NCBI GenBank assembly: GCA_964550465.1
Contig: CAZJZH010000015.1
Coordinates: 1-18,660, forward strand
Source: CAZJZH01 sp964550465
GTDB taxonomy: Bacteria; Patescibacteriota; Patescibacteriia; JACRDY01
DNA: 18,660 nucleotides
Reading direction: 5' to 3'
Part shown: positions 13,235 to 18,660 of the stretch, one piece after another
Numbering within the stretch: position 1 is the first letter of the stretch
Layout of the letters: each line of letters opens with the position of its first letter
Notes under the pieces: generated by a model
Databases searched by the model: none
What the model was told of the DNA's origin: nothing
What the model saw: the letters and a program-made list of their open reading frames with translations, nothing else
Position numbers and translations under genes: made by a program

Positions 13235-13450
13235 ATGAAAGAATTTGAAAATCCTCCACAGCAGCCACAATCAACAGAAGAGGCGGTGTCAGCCTTTCTT
13301 GAGGGAGATAATGATGCCGCAGTGTCTTATTTAAGAAGTAATCGTGATGAAATTGGGGAGTTTTGTTTGCAAGTTCGTGATACATACCAAGAACATGATA
13401 CTAATACAGCGTTTCTACAACTAGCGCAATTAATTGATTCCCTATTATAG
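13235..13450 (+). CDS. 71-aa hypothetical protein
   Basis: A small acidic soluble protein of unrecognised family. The ATG at 13235 sits 9 nt after a -10 box with no Shine-Dalgarno, suggesting a near-leaderless mRNA. The Pro/Gln-rich start (ENPPQQPQSTEEA) is followed by what look like helices: AVSAFLEGDNDAAVSYLRSNRDEIGEFCLQVRDTYQ and NTAFLQLAQLIDSLL. It lies between the tRNA-Arg pair and the MTH1-like gene, inside the region bracketed by the two parS-like sites. No function is suggested by the sequence. Confidence 0.6.
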   Translation: MKEFENPPQQPQSTEEAVSAFLEGDNDAAVSYLRSNRDEIGEFCLQVRDTYQEHDTNTAFLQLAQLIDSLL

Positions 13451-13502
13451 TTGGTTAATAGATTAACTGCTCATATACACGAGCATTGGTGATTAAAGAA
13501 AA

Positions 13503-13521
13503 AACCCCTACGAGAGGGGTT
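13503..13521 (-). terminator. minus-strand terminator
   Basis: On the minus strand AACCCCT-CTCGT-AGGGGTTTTTT. The T-run lies only in the minus direction, so it ends a leftward transcript rather than the 71-aa gene. Confidence 0.6.
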
Positions 13522-13609
13522 GGCAAAATGCCGATGTGACGTTATTTATGCCAGATTTGCACCATGCAAATCTTGGCTACACCATAACAGAATCAGAATG
13601 TTTAGTAAA

Positions 13610-13710
13610 ATAAAATCGCCGCTGCTACGGCGATTGGCTAGAAGCCTGATGTGAAATACATGGCCTGACAGGTGGGCTAAGCATGCCCACAATGAGGCCC
13701 CCCATGATTG
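13610..13710 (-). ncRNA. possible minus-strand structured RNA
   Basis: Between the 71-aa gene and the MTH1-like gene lie about 290 nt without a credible coding frame. Read leftwards, GGCCT/AGGCC (13699-13662) encloses GTGGGC-loop-GCCCAC (13690-13672). This is followed by a terminator-like AATCGCCG-loop-CGGCGATT-TTATTTTA (13635-13606). A further hairpin (GATTTGC/GCAAATC, 13553-13573) and the terminator at 13503 follow. No promoter was identified with confidence, and the class is unknown. Confidence 0.35.
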
Positions 13711-13740
13711 GCGCTTATAAAATAGCACATACATTACTCT

Positions 13741-14217
13741 ATGTACAATTTTCCTAAAACAACCACCCTGGTTTATTTATTGCGAACAGAGGGTAATGTG
13801 CGACAAGTTTTGCTAGCGCGAAAAAAGCGAGGCTTTGGTCAAGGGCACTGGAATGGCCCTGGTGGTAAGGTCCAGGCAGGAGAGGAGATAGTCGATGCAG
13901 CTAAACGGGAAGTTGAAGAAGAGGTATGCCTAAAAGTTGACGATCTGACGAATGTAGGGTTTTTAGAGTTTGTCTGGGCCGATAAGCCTGATTGGAATCA
14001 GCGCTGCCATGTTTACACTGGCCAATCATTTACCGGTACGCCGGCAGAAACAGAGGAGTGTGCGCCGCAGTGGTTTGACATCGACACTATTCCACTGGAT
14101 CAGATGTGGGAAGATGACCCATACTGGCTACCAGCGGTGTTACGGGGCGGCAGTGTTAAAAAGCGATTTTTCTTTGATGCAGACAACAAGCTGTCGGGCA
14201 TGGAGGATGTTGACTAA
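13741..14217 (+). CDS. Nudix hydrolase, MTH1-like (oxidised purine nucleotide sanitiser)
   Basis: MTH1-type enzymes hydrolyse 8-oxo-dGTP and 2-hydroxy-dATP to monophosphates and so prevent mutations. The 158-aa product matches human MTH1 beyond the Nudix box. GFGQGHWNGPGGKV (31-44) resembles the MTH1 segment with the base-contacting Asn (N38 here). The Nudix box runs G42-x5-E48-x7-REVEEE (56-61), and WFDIDTIPLDQMWEDDPYWLP (111-131) carries the MW-x-DD motif (W123, D125, D126) that reads the oxidised base. The family Gly of the box end is Cys63 (EEVCL). The ATG at 13741 has no Shine-Dalgarno; TATAAA at 13716-13721 or TACATT at 13730-13735 would give a very short leader. The stop is 2 nt before the second parS-like site. 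Confidence 0.88.
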   Translation: MYNFPKTTTLVYLLRTEGNVRQVLLARKKRGFGQGHWNGPGGKVQAGEEIVDAAKREVEEEVCLKVDDLTNVGFLEFVWADKPDWNQRCHVYTGQSFTGTPAETEECAPQWFDIDTIPLDQMWEDDPYWLPAVLRGGSVKKRFFFDADNKLSGMEDVD

Positions 14218-14219
14218 AA

Positions 14220-14235
14220 TGTTCCACGTGGAACA
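14220..14235. promoter_or_regulatory. parS-like ParB-binding site 2
   Basis: TGTTCCACGTGGAACA, a perfect 16-bp palindrome identical to site 1, 1.24 kb away and immediately after the MTH1-like gene. It is part of the right arm of the large inverted repeat. Confidence 0.85.
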
Positions 14236-14310
14236 ATTGGTTCACAAAAAAATGTAAAAATTCTCTTTTATATTTAAATTAGGGTATAAATAAGAGTCGT
14301 ACAATGTAGT

Positions 14311-14400
14311 GGGATATGGGATATGGGATATGGGATATGGGATATGGGATATAGGGGAGTTAGTTATATGGTGTATCTCATCTCCCATATCCTGTATCCT
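14311..14400. repeat. GATATG-type repeat, copy 4 (right arm), with GGGATAT tandem array
   Basis: It starts with six perfect tandem copies of GGGATAT (14311-14352), then the core shared in inverted orientation with copy 3 (14342-14386), then ATATCC units. ATTGTACGAC of the left arm is matched by GTCGTACAAT at 14296-14305. The tandem array may vary in copy number. Confidence 0.85.
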
Positions 14401-14410
14401 TCACTATCTA

Positions 14411-14439
14411 TTGCAGGTCAGTCCAAATTCTTTTATACT
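14411..14439 (+). promoter_or_regulatory. tRNA-Ala promoter
   Basis: TTGCAG (14411-14416), 17-nt spacer, TATACT (14434-14439); expected start about 15 nt before the tRNA. Confidence 0.65.
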
Positions 14440-14460
14440 TCCCACTGCTACGATATCTAT

Positions 14461-14533
14461 GGGCCCTTGGCGCAGCTGGTAGCGCGCCTCCATGGCATGG
14501 AGGAGGTCACCGGTTCGAGCCCGGTAGGGTCCA
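14461..14533 (+). tRNA. tRNA-Ala (anticodon GGC)
   Basis: A 73-nt cloverleaf: acceptor GGGCCCT/AGGGTCC with the G3-U70 pair that marks alanine tRNA, D-stem GCGC/GCGC, anticodon stem CCTCC/GGAGG with loop ATGGCAT (anticodon GGC), T-arm ACCGG-TTCGAGC-CCGGT. Discriminator A; CCA is not encoded. Confidence 0.96.
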
Positions 14534-14576
14534 TTCTTCGCTCGCTAGAGCAGAGTCTTATATATAGATAAAGCGT

Positions 14577-14606
14577 AATCACCTCACCAGCGGTGATTTT
14601 TTATTT
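14577..14606 (+). terminator. tRNA-Ala transcript terminator
   Basis: AATCACC, loop TCACCAGC, GGTGATT, then TTTTTATTTT. Confidence 0.8.
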
Positions 14607-14626
14607 TCTTTTTAGAGGCCAAGCGC

Positions 14627-14632
14627 TATGAT
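14627..14632 (+). promoter_or_regulatory. -10 box of the dioxygenase gene (leaderless)
   Basis: TATGAT, 6 nt before the ATG at 14639 (GATAAT at 14630 overlaps it). The expected start falls on the start codon. The -35 is not distinct. Confidence 0.5.
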
Positions 14633-14638
14633 AATCAT

Positions 14639-15352
14639 ATGCAGATATTAGAAATCAAAAAATCTGATTCTCTAAGGGGTTTGAAAAAGAATGTAGTCAA
14701 GGGGTTAAGAATTGATGGCTATGTTATCGTTAAGACCGAGACACTTCTTGAGGATGATTCCTCCAAAACGGTCAGGAATCTTTTGTTATGGGCAACATTA
14801 TTAGGAGAATCATTGGGCGCATCTATTGGGCACCATATCATTGCAGGTAATGGAGATAACTACTCTTTACCAATTCATACGGAGGGGATTTATTATCCCG
14901 ATGGTTTGTTACATTATTTTGTCTTAGGTTGCGTGCAACCTGCCACCCAAGGGGGAGAGACTCGCATTTTTGATGCTCGTAAGGCGGCGATACTGCTAAA
15001 TGAGCGATATCCAGATTTGGTAGAAGTATCTGTTGACTATACTGCCAAGGCTCATCCGGATCAGCATGCTCACCATAACTTAGTGGAAATTAATACAAGC
15101 AATGAAAAAGTATTAGTGTATCGTTCACGGGTTGAAACTAATACAATATTAAATTATACTAACGAAAGTAAGCTGTATACGGCAGTCGATAGCATATTAG
15201 AGGAGTGTGTGTTGGTAACTCATTCATGGGAAGTAGGCGACTTGTTGTTTGTCGATAACTCTAGGACACTTCACGATCGCTTGCCATATTCCGGTGATCG
15301 TAAAATGTTGCGGGTTCGTTTTGATGATCAGTATGTTGAGGCAACATATTAA
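14639..15352 (+). CDS. TauD/TfdA-type Fe(II)/2-oxoglutarate-dependent dioxygenase
   Basis: Members of this family (clavaminate synthase-like, TauD, amino-acid hydroxylases) couple decarboxylation of 2-oxoglutarate to oxidation of a small substrate. The 237-aa product shows the facial triad: HTE (H80, E82) in LPIHTEGIYYPDG, and distal H212 in DNSRTLHDRLPYSGDR. R225 in RKMLRVRFDD is the likely 2-oxoglutarate-binding arginine, and GCVQPATQGGETRIFDARK (97-115) matches the conserved core strand. The Glu variant of the HxD/E site fits the hydroxylase type rather than the halogenase type, where this position is Ala or Gly. The mRNA looks leaderless. A Nudix gene follows after 13 nt, so the two are an operon. 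The substrate cannot be read from sequence; such an enzyme is unusual in a reduced genome and may be acquired. Confidence 0.88.
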   Translation: MQILEIKKSDSLRGLKKNVVKGLRIDGYVIVKTETLLEDDSSKTVRNLLLWATLLGESLGASIGHHIIAGNGDNYSLPIHTEGIYYPDGLLHYFVLGCVQPATQGGETRIFDARKAAILLNERYPDLVEVSVDYTAKAHPDQHAHHNLVEINTSNEKVLVYRSRVETNTILNYTNESKLYTAVDSILEECVLVTHSWEVGDLLFVDNSRTLHDRLPYSGDRKMLRVRFDDQYVEATY

Positions 15353-15365
15353 GAGGCGAGGAACA

Positions 15366-15821
15366 ATGAAGCAGAAGATCATACACATTCTCCTGAACGC
15401 CTACTGGCGTATCTTTCGCCCCAAGACATATGGGGTGAAAGTGTTGATTGTCCACCCGCAAGACCCACATAAAATTCTCTTGGTATTACACAGTTATGGA
15501 GATACAACGCTGTGGAACATACCCGGTGGTGGCTACAATCCTCGTAAAGAGACGCCAGCTACCGCTGCTGCTAGAGAAGTGCGAGAGGAGCTTGGTGTGG
15601 AATTATCTGCCGTCCAGTCGATTGGTCAGTACTACACAGAGGCTCAGGGCAAGCGAGACACGGTCGAACTTTTTGTAGGCGTTATGACAGATAGTGACGC
15701 CATCACAGCTAATGAAGAATTGCATCAGTGGGAGTGGGCTACCGGCCAGCAGGCGCTCAGTCGTGATAATCTGGCACGTATTGCTGGTACAGCCATACGC
15801 CGACATTTTGCTCTGACATGA
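15366..15821 (+). CDS. Nudix hydrolase
   Basis: A 151-aa product with a perfect Nudix box, G56-YNPRK-E62-TPATAAA-REVREELGV (to residue 78), that binds the metal-diphosphate group of a nucleoside diphosphate linked to another moiety. The substrate is unknown, and it lacks the MW-x-DD motif of the MTH1-like enzyme at 13741. The ATG at 15366 is chosen over the longer frame because that frame overlaps the dioxygenase gene and a GAGGCGAGG ribosome binding site precedes 15366. The N-terminus (MKQKIIHILLNAYWRIFRPKTYG) is basic and amphipathic, possibly membrane-associating. Downstream gene of the dioxygenase pair, ended by a terminator. Confidence 0.9.
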   Translation: MKQKIIHILLNAYWRIFRPKTYGVKVLIVHPQDPHKILLVLHSYGDTTLWNIPGGGYNPRKETPATAAAREVREELGVELSAVQSIGQYYTEAQGKRDTVELFVGVMTDSDAITANEELHQWEWATGQQALSRDNLARIAGTAIRRHFALT

Positions 15822-15829
15822 CACATATA

Positions 15830-15862
15830 GCCGTTGCGATGCTCCGCAGCGGCCTTTCTTTT
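15830..15862 (+). terminator. terminator after the dioxygenase-Nudix operon
   Basis: GCCGTTGCG, loop, CGCAGCGGC (one G-U pair), then CTTTCTTTT. Confidence 0.8.
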
Positions 15863-15880
15863 AGTTGGGGGTAGTTGTGT

Positions 15881-15886
15881 TATACT
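15881..15886 (+). promoter_or_regulatory. -10 box of the DUF378-type gene
   Basis: TATACT, overlapping an alternative TATAAA at 15886-15891. ACAGTTCTTT follows at about +1, as in the transcripts starting near 1853 and 2379. The -35 is unclear. Confidence 0.45.
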
Positions 15887-15924
15887 ATAAACAGTTCTTT
15901 CTTTTTAATAATAACCACTTGGGT

Positions 15925-16182
15925 ATGAAAACCTTGGGTATTGTAGCCTTTGCGTTGCTGATTATCGGCGCGCTGAACTGGCTACTGGTGGGCCTGTTTG
16001 GTTGGGATATTGGTGAAGTCTTTGGCGGACAAGACGCCATCGTTTCACGAATCATCTACATCCTGGTTGGCTTGGCAGCTATCGTCAAGTTGCTGGTAAT
16101 GGTCCAGAAAGGTGGAGGCGGTGCAGCGGCTGGACCACAACCGCAGATGCCACAGCAGCCACCGCAGCAGCCAATGGCCTAG
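15925..16182 (+). CDS. DUF378-family small membrane protein
   Basis: The 85-aa product begins MKTLGIVAFALLIIGALNWLLVGLFGWD, the hallmark of DUF378 (YuzA-like) proteins, with the conserved GALNW-x-LVG. Two membrane helices lie at about residues 3-25 and 41-60 (ISRIIYILVGLAAIVKLLVMV), with the acidic-glycine loop GEVFGGQDA between them. The C-terminus adds a Gly-Ala stretch and a Pro/Gln repeat (PQMPQQPPQQP) not typical of the family. The start at 15925 is fixed by the family N-terminus; an earlier in-frame start lies in the promoter. Function of the family is unknown. Confidence 0.88.
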   Translation: MKTLGIVAFALLIIGALNWLLVGLFGWDIGEVFGGQDAIVSRIIYILVGLAAIVKLLVMVQKGGGGAAAGPQPQMPQQPPQQPMA

Positions 16183-16200
16183 TTGCGGGACAGACTAAAG

Positions 16201-16224
16201 AGAGCAGCGTTAGTTGCTCTTTTT
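16201..16224 (+). terminator. terminator after the DUF378-type gene
   Basis: AGAGCA, loop, TGCTCT, then TTTT; the stem extends with A-T pairs. Confidence 0.7.
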
Positions 16225-16235
16225 AGATACCCAGC

Positions 16236-16264
16236 TGGACAAGTGGTGACGGGCGCTCTACAAT
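16236..16264 (+). promoter_or_regulatory. promoter of the TIM-barrel gene and ychF
   Basis: TGGACA (16236-16241), 17-nt spacer, TACAAT (16259-16264). The start should fall 2-3 nt before the ATG at 16274. Confidence 0.65.
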
Positions 16265-16273
16265 ACAAGCCGT

Positions 16274-17308
16274 ATGATTGATTTATTGTTAGTTTCCTCA
16301 ACTTACCGCCATTTGCACTTTAATCGGCTGTGGTCAGCCAGTGCGCGGCAGGCTATACCGCGGGTCAGTGGGGTGGAGCCAACCCTGTTTTTGGCGCCGC
16401 GGATGATTGACTGGACTACATTACAGCTGCGGCCAGAATCGGTTGACGCTTTTTTCAATACCATTTTTCTGACCGGCGCGCCATTGACCAATGGTCGGCA
16501 TGGTGTGCGGGTCCATGGTTTTACCGACTTTGGTCGCCGCGGCAACAGCATTCGCTACGCGGAAAATGAAAAGGCCAGTGTGGCCTTACTCAAGGAGCAA
16601 ATTATTTTAACTAGTCGTTTGGCTGAAGAAGCTGGTGTTGATACAACCAAATACCATTCACTGTTTGTGATTCACTTGGGACGCAGTGGCGGGAAGCGCA
16701 AAGAAGAGTTGGGCCGCTTAGTGCGAGTGATGCGGCAGGTTGAACCGGTGGCGGCTGAGCATAAAGTAGTTATTGGTATAGAAAATGTTTTTGATGCGAT
16801 GAAAGGGTATTCGTTGGGCTCTGAATTTTCTGATATTGCGGAAATTGTCCATGCTGTCGATAGTCCATTTGTTGGCGTGACCTTTGACTTTGCTCATGCC
16901 TTGATTCACTACCGTGGTGACTATGACAAGATCCGCCAGGAAATTAAGAAGTATGATCTGCTCAAACATATTGCTCATCTCCACCTGACCGCACCAGCTC
17001 CACACTACGTCAAGAAATTTGATAGCATTCCCAAGATTAATAATCTACTGTCCGCTAAGGGTATGTACTACTTAGCTTTCCGTAATCCCGACGCCCAGAG
17101 CGGCTTTAGTAAATTTTTTGCCGCTCACCCAGAAGAGCAGCAACAGTTACTGGACCTAACTGCCTTTGTAGCGAAAAATTCTCTAGTCAGCAAAGAACAC
17201 CTGCACTGCGCCACAGTTGAGCTGACCTTTAACGTTCATGGCACAGACATTGGTGCTAGCGCCTCAGATATTTTCTTCACCATTCGTCAGCTGGAGGCGA
17301 TTCTCTAA
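16274..17308 (+). CDS. TIM-barrel protein, AP endonuclease 2 / xylose isomerase-like
   Basis: A 344-aa product with the metal-binding pattern of the AP_endonuc_2 superfamily, which includes endonuclease IV, sugar isomerases and other enzymes. Strand-end motifs are LFVIHLGR (H134), VVIGIENVFD (E170), FVGVTFDFAHAL (D205, H208), and HIAHLHLTAP (H235/H237). This supports a divalent-metal site but does not identify the substrate; the second half is less typical of endonuclease IV, and I would not call it nfo. The N-terminal about 90 residues are unusual for the family. The mRNA looks almost leaderless, with no Shine-Dalgarno. The ychF start codon is 4 nt after its stop, so the two are translationally coupled. 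Confidence 0.8.
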   Translation: MIDLLLVSSTYRHLHFNRLWSASARQAIPRVSGVEPTLFLAPRMIDWTTLQLRPESVDAFFNTIFLTGAPLTNGRHGVRVHGFTDFGRRGNSIRYAENEKASVALLKEQIILTSRLAEEAGVDTTKYHSLFVIHLGRSGGKRKEELGRLVRVMRQVEPVAAEHKVVIGIENVFDAMKGYSLGSEFSDIAEIVHAVDSPFVGVTFDFAHALIHYRGDYDKIRQEIKKYDLLKHIAHLHLTAPAPHYVKKFDSIPKINNLLSAKGMYYLAFRNPDAQSGFSKFFAAHPEEQQQLLDLTAFVAKNSLVSKEHLHCATVELTFNVHGTDIGASASDIFFTIRQLEAIL

Positions 17309-17311
17309 CCT

Positions 17312-18391
17312 ATGGCCTTATCTGTCGGTATCGTTGGCTTGCCCAACGTCGGAAAATCTACCCTCTTCACCGCCTTGACCAAGCAAACGGTTGACGCGGC
17401 TAACTATCCGTTCTGCACCATCGAGCCAAACGTTGGCGTGGTGGCAGTGCCGGATGAGCGTATTGATCAACTGGCTGCGGCTGCTCAATCAGCTAAGGTG
17501 CTGCCAACGGTAATTGAGTTTGTTGATATTGCCGGTTTGGTGGCTGGGGCCAGTAAGGGCGAGGGACTGGGTAATAAATTTTTAGAAAACATTCGTCAGG
17601 TTGATGCTATTGCCCACGTCGTTCGGCATTTTACGGAAGGTGATATCACCCACGTGGATGGACGAGTTGACCCGACGGCTGACATTACCACCATTCACAC
17701 CGAGCTGTTGTTGGCTGATGTGGAGGTGGTGGAAAAGCGCTTGGCAGACCTGGAACGCAAGCTCAAATCCAGTGCAGATAAAGAAGCGGCTGCCCAAAAA
17801 GTGGTCTTAGAAAAAATCCGCCAACACCTATTGGCAGAAAAATTAATCAGCAGCTTGGAGTTAACTGATGAGGAGCGGGCGTTGGTTAAACAGTATAATT
17901 TTTTGACCAGCAAGCCGATGCTGTTTGTGGTTAATGTTGATGAAGGTAATGCGGCGCAAGATATTACGTTGCCTGGCATCGCGCCTGAGCAAACAGTGGT
18001 TATCTCAGCTAAGATCGAATCAGAAATCGCTGAGCTGTCAGACAACGAGCGCGTCGAATACTTGGCCGTCGCCGGATTGGAGCAGAGCGGATTGGATCGA
18101 CTGATTCAAGCGGGCTATGCCGCGCTCAATCTGATTACCTTTTTTACCGCTGGCCCACAAGAAGCGCGGGCTTGGACGGTGACTGCTGGTAGCACCGCGC
18201 CGCAAGCGGCCGGCCGCATCCACACGGACTTTGAAAAAGGTTTTATTCGAGCAGACATTTGCAACTGGCAAGACTTTGTTGAGCACGGCGAGGCCGGCTG
18301 TCGCCAGCGCGGTTTGATGCGAACAGAAGGCAAGACCTATATCATGCAAGACGGTGATGTCTGCCACTTCCACCACGCGCCGGTGAAATAG
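17312..18391 (+). CDS. ychF: YchF/Obg-like ribosome-binding ATPase
   Basis: YchF (OLA1 in eukaryotes) is a translation-associated P-loop protein that prefers ATP to GTP and binds the ribosome. The 359-aa product is full length. P-loop GLPNVGKST (9-17); YPFCTIEPNVGVVAVPDER (32-50); switch II DIAGLVAGASKGEGLGNKFL (72-91); the altered G4 motif NVDEG in place of NKxD explains ATP use. A helical coiled insertion (about 130-180) and a C-terminal TGS domain (EARAWTVTAG...FEKGFIRADI...GKTYIMQDGDVCHFH) complete it. The start follows the TIM-barrel gene's stop by 3 nt, with no separate promoter. The operon ends at a strong terminator. Confidence 0.96.
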   Translation: MALSVGIVGLPNVGKSTLFTALTKQTVDAANYPFCTIEPNVGVVAVPDERIDQLAAAAQSAKVLPTVIEFVDIAGLVAGASKGEGLGNKFLENIRQVDAIAHVVRHFTEGDITHVDGRVDPTADITTIHTELLLADVEVVEKRLADLERKLKSSADKEAAAQKVVLEKIRQHLLAEKLISSLELTDEERALVKQYNFLTSKPMLFVVNVDEGNAAQDITLPGIAPEQTVVISAKIESEIAELSDNERVEYLAVAGLEQSGLDRLIQAGYAALNLITFFTAGPQEARAWTVTAGSTAPQAAGRIHTDFEKGFIRADICNWQDFVEHGEAGCRQRGLMRTEGKTYIMQDGDVCHFHHAPVK

Positions 18392-18406
18392 TAAGGTGTT
18401 GATTTA

Positions 18407-18436
18407 AAAACCCTCGCTTTGCGGCGAGGGTTTTTT
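18407..18436. terminator. bidirectional terminator between ychF and clpP
   Basis: AAAACCCTCGC, loop TTTGCG, GCGAGGGTTTTTT; T-runs on both strands for convergent genes. Confidence 0.85.
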
Positions 18437-18441
18437 GTTAT

Positions 18442-18660
18442 CTACTTATTGCTAATGATCTTATCAACCAGTCCGTACTTCTTAGCTTCCGTGGCAGACA
18501 TGAAATAGTCGCGGTCGGTGTCTTTTTGAATACGGTTCAGTGGCTGACCGGTGTGCTTGGCTAAAATTTTATCCAGCTGGTCGCGGATTTTGAGGATCCG
18601 TTCTGAACGAATTTTAATATCAGAAGCCTGGCCTTCAGCGCCACCCATCACTTGGTGGAT
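18442..18660 (-). CDS. clpP: ATP-dependent Clp protease proteolytic subunit, C-terminal part
   Basis: The last 72 residues of ClpP are encoded; the rest lies beyond the right edge. IHQVMGGAEGQASDIKI matches the family segment just after the catalytic histidine region (IHQP-x-GG-x-x-GQA-x-D). AKHTGQPLNRIQKDTDRDYFMSATEAKKYGLVDKII carries the third triad residue (Asp of the xDTxRDxF motif) and the typical C-terminus. ClpP forms the tetradecameric peptidase chamber served by ClpX or other unfoldases. It is transcribed leftward and converges on ychF. Confidence 0.95.
   Translation of the reverse strand: MHQVMGGAEGQASDIKIRSERILKIRDQLDKILAKHTGQPLNRIQKDTDRDYFMSATEAKKYGLVDKIISNK

Noticed and set aside
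13546..13734. Minus-strand open frame of 62 codons
   Set aside because: It overlaps the hairpin and terminator structures, has no ribosome binding site and odd composition (Trp/Cys/His/Arg-rich).
14311..14352. CRISPR-like array
   Set aside because: GGGATAT units are 7 nt and contiguous with no spacers; it is a simple tandem repeat, and no cas genes are present.
14323..14571. Plus-strand open frame of 82 codons
   Set aside because: It consists of the GATATG-type repeat and the tRNA-Ala gene translated.
16274..17308. Endonuclease IV (nfo)
   Set aside because: Metal-site motifs fit the superfamily, but the N-terminal region and overall pattern are not specific enough for endonuclease IV.
17649..17658. 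Third parS site (CCCACGTGGA in ychF)
   Set aside because: Only the CCACGTGG centre is present, without the GTT/AAC flanks, and it is explained by coding sequence.

Overview
The window looks like chromosomal DNA from a Candidate Phyla Radiation (Patescibacteria) type bacterium. The main clue is the partial 16S rRNA gene on the minus strand at the left end. It keeps the usual bacterial start and core signatures but departs from them at sites typical of CPR lineages: the 515 region reads GTGCCAGCAGCAGCGGTAA and the 338 region reads GGAGGCTGCAG. Other clues are compact genes, several genes with almost no 5' leader, and an unusually short SMC protein. Stop codons TAA, TAG and TGA all appear to be used as stops, which argues against the TGA-recoded groups (Gracilibacteria/Absconditabacteria). 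I do not assign a phylum.

Layout. 1-1226: 16S rRNA (-), its leader, and a near-consensus promoter that fires left. 1243-2747: three small membrane-protein genes (+), two of them diverged paralogues with identical terminators. 2736-6326: the ribosome/tRNA-modification set rpsP, khpA and trmD (-). This group is usually contiguous, but here it is split by a plus-strand block holding a probable structured small RNA, a 61-aa GC-rich peptide gene under a copy of the same promoter, and a 288-aa protein. 6413-8175: three more small unrecognised genes (+). 8203-10434: an SMC ATPase that lacks a hinge domain. 10587-11681: two more orphan genes. 11699-12787: rmuC (-). 12829-14400: a remarkable 1.5-kb unit. 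Two inverted, diverged arms, each made of a GATATG-type repeat, an ATTGTACGAC word, an AT-rich stretch and a perfect parS-like palindrome, bracket two tRNA-Arg genes, a 71-aa gene and an MTH1-like Nudix hydrolase. 14411-18436: tRNA-Ala, an Fe(II)/2-oxoglutarate dioxygenase coupled to a second Nudix protein, a DUF378-type membrane protein, a TIM-barrel (AP endonuclease 2/xylose isomerase-like) protein coupled to ychF. 18442-18660: the 3' end of clpP (-).

Two expression styles coexist. Genes such as smc, the 71-aa gene, the dioxygenase gene and the TIM-barrel gene have a -10 box ending only 6-10 nt before the ATG, so their mRNAs are probably leaderless or nearly so. The small orphan genes mostly have TTGAC(A/C/G/T) promoters about 17 nt from a -10 box, a leader with a strong Shine-Dalgarno, and their own hairpin terminator. 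The most interesting biology is the paired parS module together with a hingeless SMC in the same window, and the series of orphan expression cassettes slotted between housekeeping genes.
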